A DNA stretch of 21,660 bases from an uncultured Dysgonomonas sp. (GCA_900556485.1 USOX01000027.1:1-21660); one strand, 5' to 3'; shown: positions 8,666 to 17,555, counted from the stretch's first letter. The notes: generated by a model from the letters alone, not told the origin. Translations and numbers: made by a program.

Positions 8666-9994
8666 TCATTTTATTCTCTCAAAATATACTTTTGTTTCAT
8701 TCGTCTTCAACCGTTCACCTATCCATTCCCTGACCTTTTTCTGTTCGGTATTATTCAGGGAAAGCTCATAGGAAAAGATGACAATACCTGTTTTTTCAGG
8801 TTTGATGCTATCTTTCCGGTATACATAGGTGTCCGAATAAGAACAGGAAGTTATCTGCGGATAAAGGACTTTGACCTCCGACAGCAGTTGATTGCCTATA
8901 GCCGGGCGGTTTTGTATACTGTCCGATTGACGCTGGTTTTCGGTTATTATACTGTTCAGGCGGCTTATTTCCTGCTTTAATGTTGCTTCTTTGGCCAAGG
9001 ACTTATCCTGATTAGGAATATTTACATTTATGGCCAGTCCCTGTTCAACAGATATTTTTGCATTGTTCAGATAAAAGTCATTGGCTTTACTTACAATAGT
9101 ATCTTTATCGCCATCTGTCAATGAAGATCCGCCATAAATCAGCTTTATCTCCCTTTTAGGTGCATTCACTTCACTTCGGAGCAGATAATTCCCCCTGTAT
9201 ATGCTGATATTTTGTGTATATAACTGGGCGTTCGCCTTAAATTTCTCATCCTGGGCAAGACGATATCCCAGGTATATACTTGGCAGGATAGTAATGAGTA
9301 TCACAGCCGAGATAATCTGGTTTATCCTTTTCTTACGTTTATCGCTTATCTGGCTGTTTCGAATCGGGAATTTGAGTATCTGTGAAATTATAGCCGATGC
9401 AAAAGCAATACAGACCGTATTAATGGTAAACAGATAAAATGCCCCATAAAAGAAAGTAAACTGTCCTGTAGCCAGTCCGTATCCGGCAGTACACAAAGGA
9501 GGCATTAAAGCTGTAGCAATGGCTACGCCGGGTATCACATTTCCTTTTTGTTTGCTGCTTATGGCAATAATCCCTGCCGAGCCTCCGAATAATGCTATCA
9601 ATACATCATAAATTGTAGGGCTTGTTCGCGCCAGTATTTCCGAATAAGCAGTTGTTACCGGAGTAATGGCAAAATACAATGTAGAAGTAATCAAACTGGC
9701 TAAAACAGCAAATCCGAAGTTTTTTAATGACTGCTTGAAAAGCAGAGAATCATATACAGCTATACTATAACCCATTCCGGTAATTGGCCCCATAAGGGGA
9801 GATATAAGCATAGCTCCGATAATAACTGCCGGAGAGTTTGTATTCAGTCCTACTGAGGCTATTATTATTGCACAGACCAATATCCACAGGTTTGTGCCTT
9901 TAAATACAATCCCTTGTTTTATTGATTCATGTACTTCATTATAATCTTCTATCTGTCCCTGGAGACTGATTATTTTCAAAAGTTTTCGAAGCAT
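8666..9994 (-). CDS. DUF389 family membrane protein
   Basis: This 442-aa protein belongs to the DUF389 family (TIGR00341/TIGR00271-like hydrophobic domain), whose function is not established. The conserved blocks SPAVIIGAMLISPLMGP (54-70) and PGVAIATALMPPLCTAGYGLA (155-175) are present. About six to seven membrane segments lie between residues 33 and 245. The remaining C-terminal part (about 250-442) is soluble and includes a likely short coiled coil at 331-362. This tail is probably extracytoplasmic, but topology was not computed. It sits 14 bp after nhaA and upstream of the potassium transporter genes, so a role in ion or osmotic homeostasis is inferred from context only. Confidence 0.85.
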   Translation of the reverse strand: MLRKLLKIISLQGQIEDYNEVHESIKQGIVFKGTNLWILVCAIIIASVGLNTNSPAVIIGAMLISPLMGPITGMGYSIAVYDSLLFKQSLKNFGFAVLASLITSTLYFAITPVTTAYSEILARTSPTIYDVLIALFGGSAGIIAISSKQKGNVIPGVAIATALMPPLCTAGYGLATGQFTFFYGAFYLFTINTVCIAFASAIISQILKFPIRNSQISDKRKKRINQIISAVILITILPSIYLGYRLAQDEKFKANAQLYTQNISIYRGNYLLRSEVNAPKREIKLIYGGSSLTDGDKDTIVSKANDFYLNNAKISVEQGLAINVNIPNQDKSLAKEATLKQEISRLNSIITENQRQSDSIQNRPAIGNQLLSEVKVLYPQITSCSYSDTYVYRKDSIKPEKTGIVIFSYELSLNNTEQKKVREWIGERLKTNETKVYFERIK

Positions 9995-10008
9995 GGCAAT
10001 TTAAAGCT

Positions 10009-11331
10009 TTATTTTCTGTTCAAAACAATATAACCGATAACTCCACCAATAATAGATGCTGCAAATATACCAATCTTAGCCTGAACAAGATGTATTTCAT
10101 CGTTAAAAGCCAGAGAAGTAATAAACAGGGACATGGTAAAACCAATGGAAGCCAATAATCCGACACCAAATAAATTTCTGAAATTCATGCCCTCGGGTAA
10201 CGGGGCAACCTTTAATTTTACAAGTAATGATGTAAAGCCAACCACACCGGCGACCTTGCCCAATAATAAGCCTAAAGCTACTCCGATTGCTATATTTGTG
10301 CTGAAAAGTGATTCAATCTCGATATCGACCAAAGACATTCCTGCATTGGCCAAAGCAAACAGAGGTATGACCACAAGAGTAACAAACGGATGCATGCCAT
10401 ATTCCAATCGCTGTAAAGGAGGTATTGCCGCATCTGTATCTTCTTTTATATGCTGGAGGGTATGCAACTGTTCATCTGTCAGTGTAGGAATATTATTAGT
10501 GTCAATGTTTTTGAAACGTTTTAGCTTCTGCTGTATTTTACTGATGTACGAATCTTCCTGTAAAACCACATCGGCCGGTATCATAAATGCTGCTAAAACA
10601 GCAGCTATTGTTGCATGGACGCCTGACAGCAGGAAAGCTATCCATACACCGCCTATCCCCAGAATAGCATAGAATATAATATTCCTAACACCCAGCTTAT
10701 TTGCCAGGAACATAGCCAATACAAATCCCAATCCTATAGCCAAACTTGTAAAAGAGATATCGGAGGTGTAGAAAAAAGCAATGACTAATACAGCCCCCAG
10801 ATCATCGACTATAGCCAGTGCAGTAAGGAATATTTTCAGCGATAAAGGGACTTTATCTCCCAGAAGATATAATATTCCCAAAGCGAATGCAATGTCTGTT
10901 GCCATGGGTATACCCCATCCCTGATGGGCAACTCCGGAAGGATTGAATAATAGGTAAATGAGCGCCGGAACCAGCATTCCTCCAATAGCCGCAACAATGG
11001 GAAGGATTGCTTTACGGGGATTGGATAGTTCACCTCCTATAATCTCCCTTTTCAATTCAAGGCCTACCACAAAGAAGAACATGGCCATCAACCCGTCGTT
11101 TATCCAGTGGTGGATGCTGTATTCCAAATATTTTTCGCCATTGAATATAAAACCCAACTTCTGTTCGAAGAAATGTAAATAGGATTCCGACCATGGCGAA
11201 TTTGCCAGTATTAAGGCAATGATTACACTTATCCCGAGTACAATGCCTCCCGATTTTTGTTGATGGGCAAACCTCTGTACCGGCATTATCAGTTTATCAA
11301 TGGGCGCTATATTCTTATCGTTTGTTTTCAT
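10009..11331 (-). CDS. nhaA: Na+/H+ antiporter NhaA
   Basis: This inner-membrane antiporter exports Na+ (or Li+) in exchange for external protons. Key NhaA residues are recognisable: TDIAFA with D146 (E. coli D133), AIVDDLGA with D176/D177 (the ion-binding pair D163/D164) and LLLGKVAG with K359 (E. coli K300). The length is 440 aa against 388 in E. coli. The surplus is mostly a charged loop at about 255-310 between membrane segments. The gene is 2 bp downstream of the GH15 gene and 14 bp upstream of DUF389, so it is a middle gene of the leftward operon. Confidence 0.95.
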   Translation of the reverse strand: MKTNDKNIAPIDKLIMPVQRFAHQQKSGGIVLGISVIIALILANSPWSESYLHFFEQKLGFIFNGEKYLEYSIHHWINDGLMAMFFFVVGLELKREIIGGELSNPRKAILPIVAAIGGMLVPALIYLLFNPSGVAHQGWGIPMATDIAFALGILYLLGDKVPLSLKIFLTALAIVDDLGAVLVIAFFYTSDISFTSLAIGLGFVLAMFLANKLGVRNIIFYAILGIGGVWIAFLLSGVHATIAAVLAAFMIPADVVLQEDSYISKIQQKLKRFKNIDTNNIPTLTDEQLHTLQHIKEDTDAAIPPLQRLEYGMHPFVTLVVIPLFALANAGMSLVDIEIESLFSTNIAIGVALGLLLGKVAGVVGFTSLLVKLKVAPLPEGMNFRNLFGVGLLASIGFTMSLFITSLAFNDEIHLVQAKIGIFAASIIGGVIGYIVLNRK

Positions 11332-11333
11332 TT

Positions 11334-13136
11334 TTATGGTTTTATAAATTTGGAAAAAGGTTTCTCCTCGGCAAATAAATTAGCTGTGTTAATTAAAGCC
11401 AGATGTGAGTAAGCCTGAGGGAAGTTACCCAGTTGCTGCTTGGTCTTGAAATCCAGATCCTCGCTGAAAAGCCCCAGATGATTAGAGTAAGACAATAACT
11501 TATCGAAAATAGCCTGGGCTTCTTTCTTTTCCCCTATTACATAAAGCGCCCGCACCAGCCAGAATGTGCAAATTGTAAATGATGAAGATGGCTGACCGAA
11601 ATCGTCTTTGATCTTGTACCTGTACATCAATCCTTCGTGCAACAATTCTTTCTTTATCCGTTTCACTGTCTTTATATATTTTTCATCATTGGCATCAATA
11701 AATCCGTACTGCTCCATCAGGAGCAAAGATGAATCCACATCGCTGCTGCCATACGACTGGGTAAAACTCTGAACATCCTTGTTCCAGCCATGAGTGAGAA
11801 TATCTTTCTTTATATTATCCGCTTCTTCTTTCCATTCTTCTTCATAACCGGTCTTACCCAGAAAAGATGCGATACTGACGGCCCTGTCCATTGCAACCCA
11901 GCACATGACCTTTGAAAAAACAAAATGCTTCTCAATATTACGGAATTCCCAGATGCTCTGGTCCGTATTTTTCCATTCTGCAAATACGGTTTTCACAATA
12001 GTCTTTACAATCTCCCACATTTCTTCCATTTCGTCCAGTGTACCCGGAAAGTGAAGGTAATAATTGTATATTACATTCATCAGGTATCCCAACGAATCGT
12101 TTTGTTTCTGGTTGTAAGCAGCATTTCCTATCCTGACAGGCCTGGAACCGGCATAACCTGCCAAATGAGGCAACACCTCTTCTTTGAGTACCCTACTGCC
12201 GTCTATGCCGTACATTATCTGGAACGAGTCCGATTTGGATCGCAGTATCCTTTTTATGAATCCCATAAACCGACGGGCGGCAGACTGGTGCCCCATAGAG
12301 AGCAAAGTTTCCATCGACATAGACGCGTCCCGTATCCAACAGAAGCGGTAATCCCAGTTACGCACTTCCCCTATTGTCTCCGGAATACTTGTCGTAAGTG
12401 CAGCCATAACCGCACCTGTATCCTGATAGGACATTAACTTCAAGATGAGAAGGCTTCGTGATATAACATCATTATATTGATAAAATTTGCGGGAACGGTT
12501 ATTCCAGTTGAGCCAGTAAACCTTTGTCCGCTGATATTCCAGGTTGACACGGTCAATATCTATAGGAACCAGTTTCTGATGATAGGACAATAAGAAAAAC
12601 TCATCCTTATCCAGAACTATTTCTTCTTCGTTCAGTATGGCATCAAAGCCGAGGCCGGAATAGAGATACATATTCTCCCTTTTATCTTCGCAAGAGAATG
12701 ATTTTATAAATTCGGGAAACTTTTTATGTATAGCCGTCTCTTTCGCATAATTCATTACCGGATTGTATTTTACTTTAAACCGGGGCCTTCCGTCCAGATG
12801 TTTTATGTAGCGGTATATTTCGGGAGACATATAATAATCCATATCCAGTGTCCTGTACCGTGGCATAAAGTCGAGTAATTCGAAGCTACCTTCCTCTGAA
12901 GTAAATATAGTGGACAAGATATTGGTGCCTTTAATATATTTCTGAATGATACGATAGTTGTCATTCACTTCTATAGCAAAGCATCCTCCAATCTCATTAT
13001 CCAGAATCTTAGTAAAAACAGAAGGGGAATCAAAAGACGGAAGGCAGAGCCAGTCTATACTTCCCCTCTTTGATATTAATGCCGCGGTTTTACCGTTTCC
13101 TATAACCCCGTAATCCAGATTTGTAGTTCTATCCAT
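11334..13136 (-). CDS. GH15 family glycoside hydrolase (trehalase- or glucoamylase-like)
   Basis: This 600-aa cytoplasmic protein (no signal peptide) has an N-terminal beta-sandwich domain starting with the NLDYGVIGNGKTAALISKRGSIDWLCLPSFDSPSVF block, then an (alpha/alpha)6 catalytic domain. The GH15 signature RNWDYRFCWIRDA (259-271) is intact, IWEFR at 395-399 places the likely acid glutamate at E397, and SEDLD...LGNFPQAYSHLALINTA near the C-terminus carries the base region. Bacterial two-domain GH15 proteins of this kind include characterised trehalases as well as glucoamylases and glucodextranases. Divergence from a trehalose synthesis gene makes trehalase attractive, but sequence alone does not fix the substrate. 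It is the first gene of the leftward operon. Confidence 0.9.
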   Translation of the reverse strand: MDRTTNLDYGVIGNGKTAALISKRGSIDWLCLPSFDSPSVFTKILDNEIGGCFAIEVNDNYRIIQKYIKGTNILSTIFTSEEGSFELLDFMPRYRTLDMDYYMSPEIYRYIKHLDGRPRFKVKYNPVMNYAKETAIHKKFPEFIKSFSCEDKRENMYLYSGLGFDAILNEEEIVLDKDEFFLLSYHQKLVPIDIDRVNLEYQRTKVYWLNWNNRSRKFYQYNDVISRSLLILKLMSYQDTGAVMAALTTSIPETIGEVRNWDYRFCWIRDASMSMETLLSMGHQSAARRFMGFIKRILRSKSDSFQIMYGIDGSRVLKEEVLPHLAGYAGSRPVRIGNAAYNQKQNDSLGYLMNVIYNYYLHFPGTLDEMEEMWEIVKTIVKTVFAEWKNTDQSIWEFRNIEKHFVFSKVMCWVAMDRAVSIASFLGKTGYEEEWKEEADNIKKDILTHGWNKDVQSFTQSYGSSDVDSSLLLMEQYGFIDANDEKYIKTVKRIKKELLHEGLMYRYKIKDDFGQPSSSFTICTFWLVRALYVIGEKKEAQAIFDKLLSYSNHLGLFSEDLDFKTKQQLGNFPQAYSHLALINTANLFAEEKPFSKFIKP

Positions 13137-13300
13137 TTATTTATTATTGATTTTCAGCTTATTATGATTTTTGTTTGAACTATAATCATTTAAGTGATGT
13201 TCTATTATTATCAATTTACAGTTTACTTCTTAGTGTTATCCTTATAATTGGGAATAATACAATATACTTAAAATATTGTCATAAAGAAATAATTTAACAT
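13137..13300. promoter_or_regulatory. Divergent promoter region with an inverted repeat
   Basis: This 164-bp AT-rich gap separates the GH15 start (leftward) from the trehalose synthesis start (rightward), so both operons' promoters should lie here. A perfect 7-bp inverted repeat, ACAATAT (13259-13265) and ATATTGT (13273-13279) with a 7-bp spacer, ends 21 bp before the rightward start codon and could be an operator or a leader hairpin. TATAATTG at 13243-13250 is one base away from the Bacteroidetes -7 box TAnnTTTG, but no well-spaced -33 TTTG was found. No convincing leftward box was seen. Confidence 0.4.
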
Positions 13301-15466
13301 ATGAAACTTATTATAATATCTAACAGACTACCCCTTAAAATTGTTGAAGAAAATAACGAATATAAAGTAATACCCAGTCCGGGAGGACTTTCGACAGGGC
13401 TTGATTCACTAAAGACAAAAGCGGATAAGCATTGGATAGGATGGCCGGGTATGTATCTTGACGATTGCAAAGAAAAGGAAGCGATAGACAGACAGTTGGC
13501 AGAACAGAAATATACCCCTGTGTACCTGACACAGGATCAGATAGAAAACTATTATGAGGGTTACAGCAACAGCGTTCTCTGGCCGTTATGTCATTACTTC
13601 TCAAATTATATCCAATACGAAAATGAATATTGGGAAGCATACAAAGAAGTAAACGCCCTTTTCTGTGAGGCTGCGCTCAAAATCATTGAGCCTGGCGATA
13701 TCGTCTGGGTTCAGGATTACCAGTTGATGTTGTTACCCAAAATGATACGGGATAAGATGCCTGATGTTAGTATCGGATATTTTCATCATATCCCTTTTCC
13801 TTCATATGAACTGTTCCGTTCTTTGCCCGAAAGGGCAGAATTGCTGGAAGGCTTACTTGGAGCTGATCTGGTGGCATTCCATACGCATAGTTATATGCGG
13901 CACTTTATCAGTGCAGTATACAGGGTACTGAAACTGGACTGTAACCTGGATGAGATACAGCTTGACGACAGGGTTGTCGATGTGGATGCATTCCCGATGG
14001 GAATCAACTATGATATGTACCATGATGCCCTGCTAAATCCGGCCATTAAGAAGAAGTCGGAAGAATTGCGCAAGAGCTTTGGGAAAGCCAAGCTGATGCT
14101 ATCTGTAGACCGTCTTGATTACAGTAAAGGAATTCCCATCCGCCTATATAGTTTCGGAAGCTTTTTAGAGAATAATCCTCAGTATATAGGTAAAGTTTCA
14201 TTAGTGATGATCGTAGCTCCCAGCCGTGACTCTGTCGGTATCTATGCTGAGCTTAAAAATGAAATAGACAAACTGGTGGGTGCCATAAACGGTAAATATG
14301 CAACCATAGACTGGACGCCTGTCTATTATTTCTATCATCCTTTCCAGTTTGAAGAACTCTCTGCCCTTTACCAGATGTCAGACATTGCTTTGGTTACGCC
14401 TTTGCGCGATGGTATGAATCTGGTGGCTAAAGAATATATTGCTACGAAAAGGGAAAAGCCCGGCGTTTTGATATTAAGTGAAATGACCGGAGCTTCTATC
14501 GAACTGGCTGATGCTCTTATCGTGAATCCTACCGATATCCACGAGATAGAAGGAGCTATGAAACAAGCCCTTGAAATGCCTGTAAGTGAACAGATGGAGC
14601 GGATAAACGCTATGCAGGAAATAATATCGGTTCAGAATGTAAAACAATGGGCCACTGATTTTATAGAAGAGCTGAAGGAGGTAAGGCAGAAAAATGTTGC
14701 TTTATCAAGTAAAATTGTAGAAAAAGATAATTTTGAAAGGATAAAACAGCAATATAACAGTTCTCGCAAAAGGCTTATTATTCTGGATTACGATGGGACA
14801 TTAGCCCCATTCAGAAAAAGACCGGAAGATGCTTTCCCTACTCCAGACCTGTTACAGCTTTTATCCCGGTTGGCTCAGGATACCGGAAACAAAGTGGTAA
14901 TAAGTAGCGGACGCGATCGTAAGACGCTGGATAAATGGCTTGGAAATCTTCCTCTGGGTTTAGCAGCTGAACATGGAGCCTTTTATAAAGAGAATGGGAG
15001 ATGGCATTCGAAAATATCTAAAATAGAATGGGATAAGGATATAGTCGATATTATAAATCATACTGTAAAACGGACTCCACGTTCTAAAATTGAAATAAAA
15101 GATACTGCACTGGTATGGCATTACCGGAATGTGGATGCATGGCTGGCCGACCTCAGGGTAACACAACTGATCAATGCCCTGATCAATCCATGTTCCCGTC
15201 TAAATCTTCAAATAATGAAAGGGAATAAGATAGTTGAAGTCAAATACAACGACATAACCAAAGGTTCGGAAGCTGTAAGATTAGTAAACCAGGATGATTA
15301 CGACTTTATTATGGCTATCGGAGATGATACAACAGACGAAGATATGTTTTTAGCTCTGCCTGAAGAGGCGATAACAATCAAAGTAGGACGTAACTCGAAT
15401 ATATCGAAATACAATATTCCGACTCAAAGCCAGACATTGAATTTTCTTGGCAGGCTTATCGGATAA
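13301..15466 (+). CDS. otsAB: Bifunctional trehalose-6-phosphate synthase / trehalose-6-phosphate phosphatase
   Basis: This is a 721-aa fusion that makes trehalose from UDP-glucose and glucose-6-phosphate and then dephosphorylates it. The N-terminal GT20 synthase domain (about 1-465) shows NRLP (8-11), PGGL (27-30), WIGWPG (45-50), VWVQDYQLMLLPKMIR with Q138-D139, HHIPFPSYELFR, DRLDYSKG with R271 and K276 (donor phosphate contacts), and the LRDGMNLVAKEY segment. The C-terminal HAD phosphatase domain (about 490-721) has the nucleophile motif LDYDGT (D496, D498), SSGRDRKTL and GDDTTDEDMF. The order OtsA then OtsB in one chain is common in Bacteroidetes. Trehalose is a compatible solute, which fits the flanking ion transport and channel genes. 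It is followed 29 bp later by the first MscS gene. Confidence 0.96.
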   Translation: MKLIIISNRLPLKIVEENNEYKVIPSPGGLSTGLDSLKTKADKHWIGWPGMYLDDCKEKEAIDRQLAEQKYTPVYLTQDQIENYYEGYSNSVLWPLCHYFSNYIQYENEYWEAYKEVNALFCEAALKIIEPGDIVWVQDYQLMLLPKMIRDKMPDVSIGYFHHIPFPSYELFRSLPERAELLEGLLGADLVAFHTHSYMRHFISAVYRVLKLDCNLDEIQLDDRVVDVDAFPMGINYDMYHDALLNPAIKKKSEELRKSFGKAKLMLSVDRLDYSKGIPIRLYSFGSFLENNPQYIGKVSLVMIVAPSRDSVGIYAELKNEIDKLVGAINGKYATIDWTPVYYFYHPFQFEELSALYQMSDIALVTPLRDGMNLVAKEYIATKREKPGVLILSEMTGASIELADALIVNPTDIHEIEGAMKQALEMPVSEQMERINAMQEIISVQNVKQWATDFIEELKEVRQKNVALSSKIVEKDNFERIKQQYNSSRKRLIILDYDGTLAPFRKRPEDAFPTPDLLQLLSRLAQDTGNKVVISSGRDRKTLDKWLGNLPLGLAAEHGAFYKENGRWHSKISKIEWDKDIVDIINHTVKRTPRSKIEIKDTALVWHYRNVDAWLADLRVTQLINALINPCSRLNLQIMKGNKIVEVKYNDITKGSEAVRLVNQDDYDFIMAIGDDTTDEDMFLALPEEAITIKVGRNSNISKYNIPTQSQTLNFLGRLIG

Positions 15467-15495
15467 AAAATATTAACAGATAAAAAATAACAATT

Positions 15496-16338
15496 ATGAA
15501 TTTATTACAGATAGACGGGTTATCTGTTTCTAAAATGGAGCAGGTAGCTGAAACATTATTACAACAAGGGACACATCTGGGGCTAGCTATTTTGAAGGCT
15601 CTTATAATTTTTATAATCGGGCGGTTTGTGATTAAACTAATCAATAAATTTATTAAGAAAATACTGGAGAAGAGGGATATTGCTCCGGCGGTTAAAACCT
15701 TTGTTTCCAGCTTGATCAATATCATGTTGACTATTCTGTTGGTTGTCGCTGTTATCAGTGCCCTTGGAATAGAAACCACTTCCTTTGCCGCATTGATAGC
15801 CTCTGCCGGAGTTGCCATAGGTATGGCCCTGAGTGGTAATTTATCCAATTTTGCCGGAGGATTAATCATTCTTTTATTCAAACCATTCCGGATAGGAGAC
15901 TATATTGCTACAGCCGATGTGGGCGGTACAGTTGTCGAAATACAAATCTTCCATACTATACTGAATACACCCGACAATGTGAAGGTACATATTCCAAACG
16001 GGACACTCAGTAGCGGTTATATCAACAATTATAATGTTGACAAACGACGCATTGAGTGGATATTCGGAGTGGACTATGGCGAGGATTTTGATAGGGTAAA
16101 ACAAGTGATACTGGATATTCTTTACAAAGACGCGCGCATTATGGATGATCCTGCTCCGTTTATTGAACTTCATCAGCTGGATAGCAGTAGCGTGAATGTT
16201 GTAGTCCGTGTTTGGGTAAAAGGATCTGATTACTGGAATGTATATTTCAGTGTCAATCAGAACGTATATAAAACATTTAATCAGGAGGGTATAAATTTCC
16301 CATTCCCTCAACTGACTGTACATCAGGCAAAGGATTAA
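15496..16338 (+). CDS. mscS: MscS-type small-conductance mechanosensitive channel
   Basis: This 280-aa protein matches E. coli MscS (286 aa) over its whole length. Three membrane segments are visible at about 27-50, 72-92 and 95-128. The third is the Gly/Ala-rich pore helix ASAGVAIGMALSGNLSNFAGG (102-122), followed by FKPFRIGDYI and the cytoplasmic beta domain with the IPNG motif. The C-terminal FPFPQ segment corresponds to FPYPQ in E. coli MscS. It should open under membrane tension during hypo-osmotic shock and release solutes. It lies 29 bp after the trehalose synthesis gene, so co-transcription with osmolyte synthesis is likely. A GC hairpin follows it. Confidence 0.95.
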   Translation: MNLLQIDGLSVSKMEQVAETLLQQGTHLGLAILKALIIFIIGRFVIKLINKFIKKILEKRDIAPAVKTFVSSLINIMLTILLVVAVISALGIETTSFAALIASAGVAIGMALSGNLSNFAGGLIILLFKPFRIGDYIATADVGGTVVEIQIFHTILNTPDNVKVHIPNGTLSSGYINNYNVDKRRIEWIFGVDYGEDFDRVKQVILDILYKDARIMDDPAPFIELHQLDSSSVNVVVRVWVKGSDYWNVYFSVNQNVYKTFNQEGINFPFPQLTVHQAKD

Positions 16339-16355
16339 AAAAGTTAGATGAATTG

Positions 16356-16383
16356 GCGGGCCTTATGAAATAAAGCCCGCTTT
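16356..16383 (+). terminator. GC hairpin between the two MscS genes
   Basis: GCGGGC at 16356-16361 pairs with GCCCGC at 16375-16380 across a 13-nt loop in which two further A-T pairs are possible; TTT follows. The T run is short, so it may be a weak terminator or attenuator rather than a full stop. It ends 12 bp before the next start codon and could lower expression of the second channel. Confidence 0.45.
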
Positions 16384-16394
16384 AAAAAAGAGTT

Positions 16395-17465
16395 ATGATG
16401 ATTATATTTGATAAATACCTGAATGACCATACATATCATGTATTAATATCCTGTGCTGTTTTCGTTATTGCATTGATAACGATTTTTATATTGCATAGGC
16501 TGGTAGTAAACCGGTTGAAGAAAAAAGCCGCAAGAAGCGAAAGTAAACTGGATGATTTTGTAATCGACCTATTAAAAATCCCATTGCTTTGGCTGGCCAT
16601 CTGGATTCTACTGAAAGTATTCAGTTCGTATTCTTTTGTTTCTGACTTTCCTTTCTCGGACAGCTTCGGACAGATAAACAATATCTTATTGATCGCTACA
16701 ATAGGTTGGATATCAATTAAAGGAATAAAGATCGCGTTCTACTATTTTCAAAATAAACAGGATGTAAGTGTTGCCGATAACCTGAATGCAAGAAAAAATC
16801 TTACTAAAATGAAGATATTTGAAGGCATATTGGTAACGATTATTTCTGTTATAGTAGTAGCCATTTGCCTGATGACTTTCGATAAGGTCCGTTCAATCGG
16901 GATAAGCCTGCTGACATCAGCAGGGATAGCAGGGATCATTATTGGTTTTGCTGCGCAAAAAAGTATAGCTACTGTTCTTGCCGGTATACAGATTGCCATC
17001 ACCCAACCTATAAGGCTGGATGATGTTGTAATTGTTGAAGGTGAATGGGGACGTATTGAAGAAATCACTTTAACCTATGTCGTTGTAAAAATATGGGATG
17101 AGCGGCGATTAGTGCTTCCTGTTAGTTATTTCCTGGAAAAGCCGTTCCAAAACTGGACCCGCAGTACATCGAATATTTTAGGTACGGTTTTCCTGTATGT
17201 CGATTACGGCTTGCCGGTTGATGTCTTAAGGGATTACTTAGGGAAGATACTTAAGGATAATCCTTTATGGGATAAAAGGGTAGCCAATATTCAGGTAACG
17301 GATACAAATAAACAATATAAAGAATTGAGAGTGTTATTAAGTGGTAAGGACTCTTCTGTCAATTGGGATTTACGTGTTGATATACGGGAGAAGCTGATTG
17401 ATTTTATTAATAAAGAATATCCGGGTAGTTTTGTAAAATATCGCCTTTCAGAAGATGTAAAATAA
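16395..17465 (+). CDS. MscS-family mechanosensitive ion channel (larger, YbdG-like)
   Basis: This 356-aa protein has a longer N-terminal membrane region than classical MscS: likely segments at about 15-35, 57-77, 93-117, 140-160 and the pore helix SAGIAGIIIGFAAQKSIATVLAGIQIA (175-201). After it come ITQPIRLDDVVIVEGEWGRIEEI and the beta domain LTYVVVKIWDERRLVLPVSYFLEKPFQNWTR (227-256), which marks the YbdG/MscM-like branch. It lacks the C-terminal FPYPQ end seen in the neighbouring channel. Two start ATGs are adjacent (16395 and 16398) and the first is used. It is the last gene before the mobile region and may set a different opening threshold from its neighbour. Confidence 0.9.
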   Translation: MMIIFDKYLNDHTYHVLISCAVFVIALITIFILHRLVVNRLKKKAARSESKLDDFVIDLLKIPLLWLAIWILLKVFSSYSFVSDFPFSDSFGQINNILLIATIGWISIKGIKIAFYYFQNKQDVSVADNLNARKNLTKMKIFEGILVTIISVIVVAICLMTFDKVRSIGISLLTSAGIAGIIIGFAAQKSIATVLAGIQIAITQPIRLDDVVIVEGEWGRIEEITLTYVVVKIWDERRLVLPVSYFLEKPFQNWTRSTSNILGTVFLYVDYGLPVDVLRDYLGKILKDNPLWDKRVANIQVTDTNKQYKELRVLLSGKDSSVNWDLRVDIREKLIDFINKEYPGSFVKYRLSEDVK

Positions 17466-17530
17466 AGGTTCAATAGAGGATATTGGTATTGGGCACTCAT
17501 ACAGATAGGATCCTGTCCGTTCTTTAATAA

Positions 17531-17555
17531 TTTGCCCTTTCTTAGTAAGGGCAAA
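17531..17555. terminator. Perfect 9-bp hairpin downstream of the second MscS gene
   Basis: TTTGCCCTT (17531-17539) and AAGGGCAAA (17547-17555) are perfect inverted repeats around a 7-nt loop, 66 bp after the channel stop. No strong T run follows directly (the next run is TTTT at about 17567), so it is a possible but not textbook terminator of the rightward operon. Its TTTGCC...GGCAAA arms resemble the inverted repeat at 20662-20687 near the third integrase. Confidence 0.4.

Noticed and set aside
10133..10672. 179-aa open frame on the + strand opposite nhaA
   Set aside because: It is antisense to NhaA sequence with conserved ion-binding residues, and its composition is that of a reverse complement of membrane helices.
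11925..12437. 170-aa open frame on the + strand opposite the GH15 gene
   Set aside because: It lies wholly inside a well-supported GH15 coding region on the other strand and resembles no protein family I know.
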